A DNA stretch of 64,000 nucleotides, from contig JACCLO010000010.1 in NCBI GenBank assembly GCA_029448655.1, positions 2,046,001-2,110,000 on the forward strand. Direction: 5' to 3'. The notes beneath the pieces were generated by a model. The model was not told where the DNA came from, searched no databases, and worked only from the letters and a program-made list of their open reading frames with translations. Position numbers and translations under genes: made by a program. The DNA comes from Wolfiporia cocos (Eukaryota; Basidiomycota; Agaricomycetes; Polyporales; Phaeolaceae). Below, piece after piece: positions 19,689-30,584 of this stretch; within the stretch, counting starts at the first letter, position 1; each line of letters opens with the position of its first letter.

Positions 19689-20387
19689 TGACACAGACTA
19701 GACTGTGGGACTCACACTATAACCTTATAGGCGACTTGAAGATGTTGCAGAAGGTTGGTGAGGAGGCTAGTGGGCGCAAGCAGAGATGGTTTGTAACTGT
19801 GCGAATGCAGAGAACAAATCTAAGGCTTATCCGCAGTGATAGCCCTACTTATATACATGCTTTGTTTGGTTACTCGAAGAGGAGCCAAACAGTTAGACGG
19901 TCTGTGCGCAGACATAACTAATACAGCTAAGTCGTAAACTACAATAGACCATGTGCGCCGGTAATGGCCGCACCAGTAAGAACGTTTGTTTGGACCGTAG
20001 GTCCGTGTTGTGGAAGTGGCCGTAGCTACGTTAGTAAGCCATGCATGTGATTCTTATATACCGGTATCGGGATATGAGTAATCGTAAGGACATTGGCATG
20101 TGATAACGAGCGGGCCGCTTATCCAATTGTACTGACATAGCCCGGTATCGGGATATGTGTAAGGCGCGTGACACCGGAGGTTAGTCCGCTGAGTCATTGA
20201 CGCGTACAAACGTGTTGTGTACGTGTTGTTATGACAGGTGGACGTATACCGCGTTGTGTACGTGTTGTTTGGTTGCGTGTACGTGTAGACGGGCGCTTAG
20301 CAGCGTAAATGTCTACAAGGTCGTAGAAATACCAGATAAATAGGTAAAAATACGGGAAAAATAGTGGCATGTCCCAAATCTGTGACA
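19689..20387 (-). repeat. 5' LTR of element Y (family A, 699 bp)
   Basis: Same length as 10374-11072 and reads the same where compared. It contains the promoter: TATATAAG, complement of 19848-19855. The next bases rightward, GGGTT, are the target duplication, after which the older element F pol resumes. Confidence 0.93.
19848..19855 (-). promoter_or_regulatory. TATA box in the element Y LTR
   Basis: TATATAAG on the minus strand, followed by GTAGGGC. A TATATAAG or TATATATA run recurs at the equivalent place in nearly all LTRs of the TGTCACAG group, about 33-35 bases before the self-primer sequence. Confidence 0.6.
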
Positions 20388-21292
20388 GGGTTGATTCGGG
20401 TCGGTACTAAGGGCTGAATATTTTGCCTTGTACTCGTCCAGTATCTCCTTAGCGTTAGCCAAATGTTCCTCAATTTCCCACGTGTCCTCTGCGGGTCCGG
20501 TGCCTTTCCAATGGATAAGGTATTCCCACCGGCCGCCTCGGTTACGATGGTCGAGAATGGCTTGCACTTCTCCCATTCTTCCGGGTCTTCCATTTCCGTT
20601 GGCTTGTCAGCCACAGGGGGATGACTCTTTTGACCTTCGATGGTTGATTCCTTGTACATGACTAGTTTCGAAGCATGGAACACAGGGTGGTAAGCCCTAT
20701 ATTGCGCGTCCATGTACACCTTGAACGTTACCGGTACCAATTTTTCCGTGATTCGGAATGGGCCGATGTAGCGAGGGGCTAGACTTCTTTCGGTGTCTTG
20801 CCAACTTTGCACGTCCACGAGTACTTTGTCGCCCACTTTGAAGGGGACGACCTGCTTCTTTTGGTCATAGTACCAGGACCATCTTTCGGCTGCAATTTTC
20901 ATTGCCGCCTTAGCTTTCTCTTGTGCAGAGAACCGTGTGTTCGCAATTTCTACTAAGTCTTTGTTTCGACTTGGTTTGAAACTGCTTGGTCCTGTGATAG
21001 GATGACGACCTAATTCTACCAGGAACGGAGATTTCTTGGTAGTTTTGCTGGCTGCATTATTGTACGCAAATTCCGCTGTTGGCAGGAACTCCGACCAGTT
21101 ATCTTTTTGGTACGTATTGATGTAGCACCGTAGATACTGTTCGAGTATTTGATTTACTCGTTCGGTTTGTCCGTCTGCCTGCAGATGGTACGCAGTAGTC
21201 ATCGACCTTTGAATTCCCAGCAGGGTGCACCATTCACCAAATAATTTTGAGGCGAATTGTGTTCCTCTGTCCGATACTATCTGTTTCGACAA
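20388..21292 (-). pseudogene. Element F pol: integrase core to chromodomain
   Basis: Reads SKQIVSDRGTQFASKLFG (second catalytic D), HLQADGQTERVNQ (catalytic E), the post-core segment up to VFHASKLVMYKE, and then a frameshift at about 20576. After it a second frame continues with the chromodomain VQAILDHRNRGGRWEYLIHWKG. It belongs to the same gene as 8492-10373, separated by element Y. Upstream integrase, RT, PR and Gag are missing beyond 21293, where a family A LTR begins. Confidence 0.85.
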
Positions 21293-22483
21293 TGACACAG
21301 ACTGACACAGAATGTGTCATACGTACATGTTTATGCCCTAACCCCTTCTACTAACGTTGAAGGTGTTGGCAACGAGGTAACGTCACATGGGCTGACTAGG
21401 TAGACTCCAAGATAGAGAGTCTAGGGCATAGTGACGGTGTAGTCACCAGAGGCAGTCCCAGTCTAGCACGCAGTATGATGATGAAGGTACACATCCATTG
21501 TCGAGATTGATCAGTCTGAGGTTGTAAGACCTCAGACGTCTACTTTATATACATGGAGAACGGCCGCTACCTAATGAAGGGCCTGCCCTAATGGCATGGT
21601 CTGTGCGCGCCCCTAAAGGTCACGCCTATGTATTATGTAAGTAGGGGATCACGTGACCGTATGTCCTGACGGACAGGTTGTGTTATACCACTACACTACG
21701 ATGCATTGGTCATGTGACTACTAGAGCGTGAGGTCCCTGGTTCGAACCAGGGAGGTAATACATTAAAACATGCCACAGAAATCTGTGACACAGACTAAAC
21801 TGTGGGACTCACACTATAAGCCTATGAGCGACTTGAAGGGTTGCTGGGGCTTGGTGAGGGAGCTTAGAAAGCGCAGTAGAGGTGTTATGCAACTATGCAA
21901 ATGCAGAGAACAAATCTAAGGCTTATCCGCAGTGATAGCCCTACTTATATACATGCATTGTTTGGTTACCAGTAAGGGAGCCAAACATGAAGACGGTCTG
22001 TGCGCAGACATAACTAATACAGCTAAGTCGTAAACTACAATAGACCATGTGCGCCGGTAATGGCCGCACCAGTAAGAACGTTTGTTTGGATCGTAGGTCC
22101 ATGTTGTGGAAGTGGCTGTAGCTACGTTAGTAAGCCAGGCATGTGATAACTATATACCGGTATCGGGATATGAGTAACCGTAAGGGCATTGGCATGTGAT
22201 TACGAGCGGGCCGCTTATCCAATTGTACTGACATAGCCCAGTATCGGGATATGAGTAAGGCGCGTGACACCGGAGGTTAGTCCGCTGAGTCATTGACGCG
22301 TACGAGCGTGTTATGTACGTGTTGTTATGACAGGTGGACGTATACCGCGTTGTGTACGTGTTGTTTGGTTTAGTGTACGTGTAGACGGGCGCTTAGCAGC
22401 GTAAATGTCTACAAGGTCGTAGAAATACCAGATAAATAGGTAAAAATACGGGAAAAATAGTGGCATGTCCCAAATCTGTGACA
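21293..22483 (-). repeat. Family A LTR, split by a nested solo LTR; mismatched flanks
   Basis: The first ten bases TGACACAGAC (21293-21302) are separated from the rest (from 21796, TAAACTGTGGGACTC) by the nested LTR at 21303-21790 and its CAGAC duplication. It ends CAAATCTGTGACA at 22483. Outer flanks are GACAA and CAGGA, which do not match. The left neighbour is the element F pol and the right neighbour is the middle of a family B LTR, so this LTR marks an ectopic recombination or deletion join. Confidence 0.8.
21303..21790 (-). repeat. Solo LTR, family D-like, TSD CAGAC, with a 20-bp palindrome
   Basis: It starts TGACACAGAATGTGTCA and ends AAATCTGTGACA, 488 bp, with CAGAC at 21298-21302 and 21791-21795. 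It contains the perfect palindrome TCCCTGGTTCGAACCAGGGA at 21734-21753, which resembles a tRNA T-arm. Confidence 0.85.
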
Positions 22484-23988
22484 CAGGATATGTGAGGTTA
22501 TTCTACGGCGCAAGCTGAGAATAATAGAACTAAGGATTAGTGGCGTCTAGCCAGGTCCTTATATACATGTGTGACGGGAGGGCACGTGCTACTATCTAGT
22601 CGTTGCCTTACCGGGTTATGTGGCTTTGCCAAGTGGCGAAGCTTATCTTATCTACTTTGTATGGACTCTATCTACAATGGCCGTGATGGGCCCTAATGGC
22701 CGCACCAATAGTAGGAGAGGGATTTGTTGGTTTATTGTTAGTAACGCGGGCACAGCCCAGGTATAGAGGAAGCCGGTTGCCGGATACCGTGAGGTATAAT
22801 GGCGATTGGCCGTGCTTAGTTGGATGACCAAGGCGAGGCGCCGAGGTTGTTATGCCATTGGACGGGTAGTACCGTGGCATGTGTTACAGCCCGGTCCGGG
22901 TGGTTACCGGGGCATGTGTTGGACTTAGCCGTGAGGCAAGGTCCGGTGTTTGGGCGACGCCGTGATGGCAGAAGCCCGGGACTTGGGGAACACCGAGTCC
23001 GTGGGAGGCCGAGAAGGCCGTGACCTATAGCGATATTGCCTTGGTGCTAATATTATGCTGTGTGGTCGTGTTGACATTATTATGCGAGCGTGCCGCGCTC
23101 GGCCTGTCATTGTGATCTAGGATCTTATGACGTGGCAGGTCTAGCTCTGACGGGCAAGACCGAGTGACGTAGCTATGACAATTGCTATTGTCTAGACGTA
23201 TATGACGTATTGCGAATATCGGACCGTAAGGTTACCAATGATAATGCGATGATATCATTAGTCTTGTGACGTAGCGTTATGTAAGCTGGTCAGGTGGTTG
23301 ATAAGCCCAGTTAAGAGCTTGTCGTATGGCAATGGGAGTTAACCCGTAGATAACGTGTAGTTAGACGTATAAATCCCGGATAAATTGCTGACACAAACTT
23401 ACACGTTTGTGGGACTCTGTACTACAGAGGAATCCTAACACGCCCTACAGGGCGGTGCGCAACCGCAGCAGCGGTGAACTTGTCGGCTGTACCCTAAAGA
23501 GGGACTCCTAGAGTCGACATGTTGAGGCGCGCACAGTCAAGCAAGACGAGCTAGGCCCCCGGCCAGAGCCGCACACAAAGAGGTGAGAGTAAGGGGCCAT
23601 GCCCAGTTGTCGAGAATCTTAGGAATGGGGAGTAAGCCCACATTCCGCCGTATTATATACATGCTTGTGTATACTACCGAGACCGCCCTAACCTACTGGT
23701 CTGTGCACCGTGTAGCTAATGAGTCATGTGCTAGGTAACGAGTATGTAACGAATGTGACCATAGTGTGAGTACCGGAGGCGCGCGCTACCCTACAGCGCT
23801 AACCTAACGACCAGGTGACCTGCAATAACTGGGAGACGCTGGAGGTGGCTACAGCGCAGAGGCGCGGCGTACGCCTAGCGCCACGCGTGCGTCCTATAGC
23901 GAGGGAGTACAAACCTGCATAGCGAAAGTTTGTGACAATTGCTATAATCGTAGGAAAAATGCTGTAAGCCCCAGATAAATCTGTGACA
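22484..23988 (-). repeat. Family B LTR, 5' truncated, split by a solo LTR
   Basis: It begins inside the family B sequence (CAGGATATGTGAGGTTATTC), follows it to TAAATTGC, is interrupted by 23389-23937, and ends CCCCAGATAAATCTGTGACA at 23988. The first roughly 100 bp are missing at the join with the family A LTR. Confidence 0.8.
23389..23937 (-). repeat. Solo LTR, family C, TSD ATTGC
   Basis: It starts TGACACAAACTTACACG and ends AAGTTTGTGACA, 549 bp, with ATTGC at 23384-23388 and 23938-23942. Confidence 0.92.
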
Positions 23989-24013
23989 CCTTGCCTAGGT
24001 TAGGTACACATAA

Positions 24014-24611
24014 TCTACACGTACACCAAACCAAACAACACGTACACAACGCGGTATACGTCCACCTGTCATAACAACACGTACATAACACGTTCGTACG
24101 CGTCAATGACTCAGCGGACTAACCTCCGGTGTCACGCGCCTTACTCATATCCCGATATCGGGCTATGTCAGTACAATTGGATAAGCGGCCCGCTCGTTAT
24201 CACATGCCAATGCCCTCATTATTACTCATATCCCAATACCGGTATATAGTTATCACGTGCATGGCTTACTAATGTAGCAACGCTACTTCCACCACATGGA
24301 CCTACAGTCCTAACAACGTTTCTTACTGGTGCGGCCATTACCGGCGCACATGGTCTACTGTAGTTTACGACTTAGCTGTATTAGTTATGTCTGCGCACAG
24401 ACCGTCTTCATGTTTGGCTCCTCTCCGAGTAACCAAACAATGCATGTATATAAGTAGGGCTATCGCTACGATAAGCCTTAGATTTGTTCTCTGCATTCGC
24501 ATAGTTGCATAACACCCCTACTGCGCTTTCTAAGCTCCCTCACCAAGCCCCAGCAACCCTTCAAGTCGCTTATAGGCTTATAGTGTGAGTCCCACAGTTT
24601 AGTCTGTGTCA
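24014..24611 (+). repeat. Family A LTR, 5' truncated, sense plus
   Basis: From TCTACACGTACACC to CAGTTTAGTCTGTGTCA it follows the reverse complement of the Y LTR, lacking about the first 100 bases. The 25 bases at 23989-24013 between it and the previous LTR are unassigned. Confidence 0.75.
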
Positions 24612-24868
24612 CTCTATACCCGGGCTGCGCCCGCGTTATCACAACAATAACAACATAATCCCTCTCATACGATTGGTTTGGCCATTAGGGCTAACCATGG
24701 CCATTCTATGTAGAGTCTATAAACAGTAGATAAGATAAGCTTCGCCACTTGGCAAAGCCACATAACCCGGTAAGGCAGTACTAGCTAGTAGCACGTGCCC
24801 TCCCGTCACACATGTATATAAGGACCTGGCTAGATGCCACTAATCCTTAGTTCTATTATTCTCGGCTT
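24612..24868 (+). repeat. Family B LTR, left part of the outermost nest layer
   Basis: It starts inside the family (CTCTATACCCGGGCTGCGCCC) and runs to TCTATTATTCTCGGCTT, where another family B LTR has inserted (duplication GGCTT at 24864-24868 and 60924-60928). It continues 36 kb away at 60929-61029. Confidence 0.75.
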
Positions 24869-25775
24869 TGTCACAGATTTATCTGGGGCTTACAGCATTT
24901 TTCCTATGATTATAGCAATTTATCTGGGATTTATACGTCTAACTACAAGTTATCTACGGGTTAGCTCCCATTGCCATACGACAAGCTCTTAACTGGGCTT
25001 ATCAACCACATGACTAGCTTACATAATGCTACGGTACAACCACGTCCAATAGCAACACTGCAGCTACGTCATAGGTCTCGCCCTTACAAGCTAGACCAGC
25101 CACGTCATAAGATCTTAGATCATAATGATAGGCCGAGCGCGGCACGCTCGCATAATAATGTCCACACATACAAACATCGCCGCAAGACAATGTTCTATTG
25201 GGTCGGCCTCACCGGCTTCCCACACGTCATAAGATCCTTGATCACAATGACACCTCAGGCGCAGCACGCCTTCGCATAATAATGTCAACACGACCATACA
25301 GCATAATATTAGCAACAAGGCAATATCGCTATAGGTCACGGCCTTCTCGGCCTCCCACGGACTTGGTACAATCCAAGTCCCGGGCTTCTGCCATCACAGC
25401 GTCGCCCAAACACCGGACCTCGCCTCACGGCTAAGTCCAACACATGTCCCGGTAACCATCCGGTCCGGACATATCACATGCTACGGTACCTATCGGTCCA
25501 ATAGCATAACGACCTCAGCGTCTCGCCTTGGTCATCCAACGAAGACCGGCCAATCGCCATTATACCTCTTGGTATCCGGCAACCGGCTTCCTCTATACCC
25601 GGGCTGCGCCCGCGTTACTAACAGATAACCAGCAAATCCCTCTCTTACGATTGGTTCGGCCATTAGGGCCTTACACGGCCATTGTAGATAGAGAGTCCTA
25701 AACAATAGATAAGATAGCGCTTCGCCCTTTGGCAAAGCCACATAACCAGGAATGGTAGTACTAGCTAGTAGCACG
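24869..25775 (+). repeat. Family B LTR, first part; closes at 60923
   Basis: It starts TGTCACAGATTTATCTGGGG at 24869 and is interrupted after GCACG at 25775. Later parts are 60287-60408 and 60871-60923. Summed length is about 1.08 kb, the normal size for family B. TSD GGCTT. Confidence 0.85.
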
Positions 25776-26250
25776 TGTCACAGACTTGCCTCTGTGCGAC
25801 CCCTGGGCTCAGGGGGATCCATACACGACGTCAGTCGAGGCTGCAAGGCACCGCACCAGCGGTCAACGCAGAGGCTACATGGGTAATGTGGTACATTCCC
25901 TAGTGTACGCCGACATAGCGAGGTATCCTCACAGACAAGGACGAAGAGATATGGGCCCCGGGCCAGTAGATCACGCAGGAATAGCAAGAAAGGCACTCAT
26001 GTGCATTGACGAGAATCTTAAGGATGGGGCTGTAAGGCCACCATCCGTCATAATATATACATGAGCGGTGAGGGAACTAGTACTACCCTAAAGAACAGGC
26101 CCGTGCGCTGTATCTAACAGGTCATGTGCTAGTGACGCTACATGTAACTACTGTGACCGTGATGTGTCCGTACCTGAGGCGCGCGCTACCCTACAGCGCT
26201 AACCAGACGATCAGGTGATCCATATACTATGAGCGCGACGTGGAGGTAAC
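25776..26250 (-). repeat. Solo family C LTR, first part; split by element H
   Basis: It starts TGTCACAGACTTGCC, and its end ATCTGTGACA is at 60281. GCACG flanks it at 25771-25775 and 60282-60286. Element H lies inside at the duplication GTAAC (26246-26250, 60188-60192). Confidence 0.85.
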
Positions 26251-26957
26251 TGTTACGGGTCGAATACCCGTTCGTATATTCGAGTCGCGAATATAGATCG
26301 TTCTTCTGCACGTAGGCACGTCGCCGTATGCAAGGCAAATACTCGTTAGATGCCTTCGGGTCCTAAGTGAAGTCCTTAGGAGATCGGTTAATATCCAATA
26401 CGCGTTAGAGGATATAATCTGTTCAAGTGCGAGTCGAATAGAATATAAGACTCGCCTAAGTCCGAGAAGTCAGTGTGCACTTCGAGGACTTAGTCGTTCG
26501 GTTGCTCGAGTGAGAAATACTGAGCGTAGTTTCCTACGTTTGAGAACGAGTATAAGACTTCTTGTTTATACAACAAGGTCGAGCTGAAGAGCCTCGACGG
26601 TAAGTACATGAGTTTTTATACTACGCTAGGTTTCAGGGGTCAAGTCTGTCCCAGATGCCACAGATACTATCTACGCTATAGTCCCAAACGTCTGATAAGT
26701 ATGGAGTGATATATCTGAGACGATAGATAGGAATGATGGCGGTTGAACGCCATCTGTCAGCTAATAAACGATGAACATGAAACGGTGGCAGGGTTGGATC
26801 TGCCAAAGATGAAACGAACCCTATAGACTAGTACAACTGGGGATGCGCCCAGTAAGATCACGAGTAGCCAGGGGGTTGGTTGCGCAACAAGTCCCTGTAT
26901 CGTATTCGACCTATGGTGAGTTCTGTCGATATTCGAAAAATCAAAATAACCGTAACA
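26251..26957 (-). repeat. 3' LTR of element H (707 bp)
   Basis: It starts TGTTACGGGTCG and ends ACCGTAACA (+ strand), with perfect 6-bp ends TGTTAC/GTAACA. It is related to the 709-bp LTRs of E1/E2. The sense strand continues into TCAGCCCCTCCC, a purine tract (GGGAGGGGCTGA) on the minus strand. Confidence 0.92.
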
Positions 26958-27187
26958 TCAGCCCCTCCCTAAGCATTCGTCGGCCTCGACGAATTTTCCA
27001 AGTTCCCCTCTTCAGAGTGCCTCGGCGTCCTGTTCGTTGTAGATGTTGCCGTTCCCGCTGAGGGACGGGGTCGTAGGAGTTCGCCATACGAAGTGTTGGC
27101 GGCATTCATTCTGTCGATGACCTGGTTGATTGAGCCCACAAGTTCTGCAAATATAATTGGGGCAGTCGAGGATCCAGTGGTTAGCGG
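26958..27187 (-). pseudogene. Element H pol-frame tail, last segment
   Basis: The minus strand reads SVNQVIDRMNAANTSYGE-like text (GSINQVIDRMNAANTSYGE) ending SSRPTNA and a stop, matching the end of the 1454-residue frame in E1. It is separated from the rest of H by the solo LTR at 27188. Confidence 0.85.
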
Positions 27188-27741
27188 TGACACAGACTCA
27201 CAGCTCTGTGGGACCCTGGCTACAGGGGAGTCCCTATAGGGCCTACAAGGCGGTGTGCCAGCCACAAGGCAACCAGTCGGCTGTATCCCCAAGGGGGAAC
27301 TCCTAAGGCGACCAAGCGAGACGACACACAGACGAGCAAGTCTTAGAGGGCCCCCGGGGCAGAGACGCACACAAAGACAGATGAGAGAGGAGCCTAAGCT
27401 CAGTTGTCGAGAATCCTAAAGATGAGGATGTAAGTCCTCATCTTGTCGTACTTATACATGGGGAGTTGGCCAGTAATGGCCGCCCTAAAGTATGGGCCTG
27501 TGCGCCGTAACTAAGAGAGCACATGACAATGTAACTACCGTAACGTATGTACTTGTGTGACCCTAACGTGAGTACCTAAGGCGCGCGCTACCCTACAGCG
27601 CTAACCTACAGTCATATGATCTAGACGGAGTCCTGGATAGATGCGGAGGTGGCTGAGGATCATGGAAGCGCGCGCACCTAGCAGCGCCTATAATACCTAC
27701 AGCGAGGGATGTTACGTATCCTCTAAGGAAAGTTTGTGACA
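27188..27741 (-). repeat. Solo LTR, family C, TSD AGCGG
   Basis: It starts TGACACAGACTCACAG and ends AAGTTTGTGACA, 554 bp, with AGCGG at 27183-27187 and 27742-27746. It sits in the 3' overlapping-ORF region of H. Confidence 0.92.
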
Positions 27742-30584
27742 AGCGGAACCACATTGTCGACACGGCTGCTCGGGTGAGGGCCTCGCTGGTACCCGGAGGG
27801 AAGGGATATCGCGGAGGTATTCGTTATGTTGGTACCTCCAGTGGTGTGCGGCTCGGTGGAGGTTTCGTGCAGCCCATGTTGGTAGGGAGGCGGTGTCTCG
27901 TTCGTGCTCCCTCGCACCTCGCTCAAACTCCTCGCGGGTAATACTCTGCACTGAAGGAGATCGTCGAATAGGCGGCGTGCTATTCGCTCTTCGCTGTCAC
28001 GCTGGGGTAGCCCTAGGGCTCGTCGGGCGTGCAGGTGGTTCACGTCTCCTGTTGCCTCCCATACCAGAAATACGTGGCGTCGGGTCTCTAACTCCTGTTC
28101 GGCGGGCCCTCTGAGTCTCGGTAGGCAATGGAAATAATACTCTATCGCCCTCCATAAAATCAAACGGCCTTGCAACTCGGCGTTGTTCGTCGGGGGTGAA
28201 AAAGCGGGCGGGTCGCGGTGTGTATTCGGGTCGACTGGGAGCAACGTGCTCGCGATCCTCGAAGTCGTTGAGCGTGTGTCGTAGTCGGGCCGTCGTAGTG
28301 GCGGCCAATTGGTCGATAAGTCTGTCAGTGAGTAGCTCGAGTCCCTCTCTCTGCGCTCTGATCTGCCCCTCCATTCGGACGAGGTCCTCGGTGATGTTCT
28401 GGTACGAGCTGTAAACGTGGGTGAGGTCCTGCGCGATGTCGAAGAGGGCCGACCAGCTATCGGCTCGGCCAGCAAAAGGTCCCTCGGCCCTGTACCAGAG
28501 GAGGGCGTGTCTAATCTGTAGATGCTGGGGGGAGTACCTTCTTGGTGGCGTACCTCGCGGTCGGCCTTCTCGACGATCTGCATCGCCGGGGGTCGTGGTA
28601 CGGCGGGGAAGCTGGTGGCGAGTCGTCGACATACTATTACTGTCCTGTTTTCGAGTGTCGGGGTTGTCCTGACTCTCGTCCTGTGGTAGTCTTTTATCAG
28701 CTCCTTGGAATGCTCCAAGTTCGCCTCGTCTTCCCATGAGTTGTCGGCCGTGGCATAGCCTTTCCACTTGACGAAGTATTGATGCTTCTTTCTTTGCCAT
28801 CTGTCAGCCAAGATGGCTTCGACTTCGTATTCTTCTTGTCCCTTGATGATATCAGGTGGCGGCCGTAGGTAATTGGGTCCGTGTACCCTTGTTTCGTTGA
28901 ATGGTTTTAGTAAGGCAGCGTGGAAGACCGGATGAATTTTCCAGTTCGCCGGTAACTGCAGCCGGTAGGTTGTGGGTCCCATCTTTTCTGTGATGGTGAA
29001 GGGTCCTTCTCTTTTTGGTGCCAATTTGTTCGATTCATAGGGGATTGTTAGGTTCTTGGCGTCGAGCCAGACCTTATCCCCTTTCTCAAGCTTCGGCAGT
29101 TCTCTGAGAAACCGCCCTGCCATTCTTTTCTGGGCTAATTCATGCGCGATGAATGCCATCTTTTGCGCCTCTTTGACCTTCTTGATCCTGTCGACAGCTG
29201 CCGGGACGTTCCCTACTCGGTCATAGTCTGGGAATCCTCTCGGGATATACCCTAGGATTATTTCAAGTGGCGCAGGCCGGTTTTCGGTTCGTCTGGTATT
29301 GTGTGCAAATTCGACGTCAGGTAGTCATTGTACCCATTGAAAAGGGTCGTTCATGCAATAGATACGAAGGTATACTTCGATTTGTTGGTTCATCCTTTCC
29401 GTTTGTCCGTCTGTTTGGGGGTGGTATGCTGTACTCATTGCTGACTCTGTCCCCTGCAGTCGGCATAACTCCTTGAAGAGCTTTGATGCAAACTGTGGTC
29501 CTCTGTCCGAAATGATCTTTCGGGGGATGCCATATAGCGAGTAGATTTTTCGGTGAAATATCTCTGCCGCCCCTTCACTAGTGATCGTTTTGTCGCATGG
29601 GGTGAGAGAGATTGCCTTGGATAGGCCATGGTCGACGATCACCATCATTGAGTCATATTTTCCCCCTCTTGGCAGGTCGGTGACAAAGTCGACTGAACAT
29701 TGTGAGAAGGGGAGGGCGTCCTCTCCTGTCGGTATTGGTTGTAGTGGGGGTTTGATTGGGTTTCGATCAGGTTTCATCTGTTGACAGATTGCACAGCCCC
29801 GGACGTATTCCGCTATCATTGTTCCCATGTCAGGCCACCAAAAGTGGGTCTTGACCTGTACTGTTGTACCCCAGATCCCAGGGTGTCCGGCCGGGATCGT
29901 GCCGTGGTATTTTGAGATGACGTCCCGTCGAAGGCCCTCGTCTCTTGGTACGTACATCCTGCCCCTGTAGAGCAGTATTCCATCCATTTGTTGCCATTCA
30001 TCCGCGGTGGTTCTCGCGGGGAATTCGCTTGTGCCCCCAAGAGCACGGATTGCCTGTTCCGCAGATTCATCTCGATCGTTGGCGTTCTTGATTCGATCGA
30101 TGATCGGGATCTGGATCGCATGGACTACGAGCTCGTCTGGAATCATGGTTATTCCCTCGTTGTCTTCGTCGCTTTCATCAAGGTGGTACAACCTGGAGAG
30201 TGTATCGGCCATGACTAGTTTCCTTCCGGGGACGTGTTGTAACTTCAGGTCGAATTGCGAGAGGAATAGATGCCATCTCGCTTGTCGCCGATTTAGGCGC
30301 TGTGCGCTTCTCCAGTACGTCAAGTTCTGGTGATCACTTCGGATCAAGATCCGATGCGGTGCTCCTTCTAACAGGTGCCGCCATTCTTCTAAGGCTCGGA
30401 CTATTCCGAGTAGTTCGCGATCGTAGATTTCATAGTTCCGTTCTGTAGATGTCAGGGATTGTGAGAGATATCCCACCGGTTGTTCGCGCCCTGTTTCATC
30501 TATCTGTTTCAGTACTGCCCCTGTGGCGAACTGAGATGCGTCTGTTTCGAGGATAAACGGTTTCTCCTTGTCTGGTGTTCCTAG
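27742..30584 (-). pseudogene. Element H pol, RNase H to chromodomain and tail
   Basis: It begins TPDKEKPFILETDASQ (RNase H) directly at the E1 insertion, then the integrase finger (GCAICQQMK), the catalytic core (SVDFVTDLP, DRGPQFASK, DGQTERMNQ) and the chromodomain (EAILADRWQRKKHQYFVKWKG). One in-frame TGA at 29325-29327 interrupts the integrase where E1 has CGA. The matching 5' half of the gene is at 43789-45788 on the opposite strand. Confidence 0.9.
27747..28800 (-). pseudogene. Element H copy of the overlapping 3' ORF
   Basis: Same protein as the 353-residue ORF of E1 (37932-38993), in the frame that overlaps the pol tail. It is open from an ATG at 28800, earlier than in E1. A TGA at 27997-27999 replaces CGA, and the zinc-knuckle end is cut by the solo LTR after CRQCGSA. 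Despite those breaks, the last 200 bases differ from E1 only at third positions of this frame. Confidence 0.8.

Larger units (their letters stand above)
10374..20387 (-). mobile_element. Element Y: complete, apparently young Ty3/gypsy chromovirus with dUTPase
   Basis: A 10,014-bp element with 699-bp LTRs that read identically wherever compared, flanked by GGGTT at 10369-10373 and 20388-20392. Sense order on the minus strand: 5' LTR, primer site, about 1-kb leader, ORF1 (299 aa), gag (667 aa), pol (1511 aa with C-terminal dUTPase), purine tract, 3' LTR. All three ORFs are open. It is inserted in the older element F pol in the same orientation. Intact ORFs with matching LTRs make it the best candidate for an active element in the window and a likely protein source for the non-coding elements. 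Confidence 0.93.

Noticed and set aside
21700..21775. A tRNA gene in the LTR at 21303-21790
   Set aside because: Only the T-arm-like palindrome is present; no D-arm, anticodon arm or 7-bp acceptor stem at the right spacing could be found on either strand.
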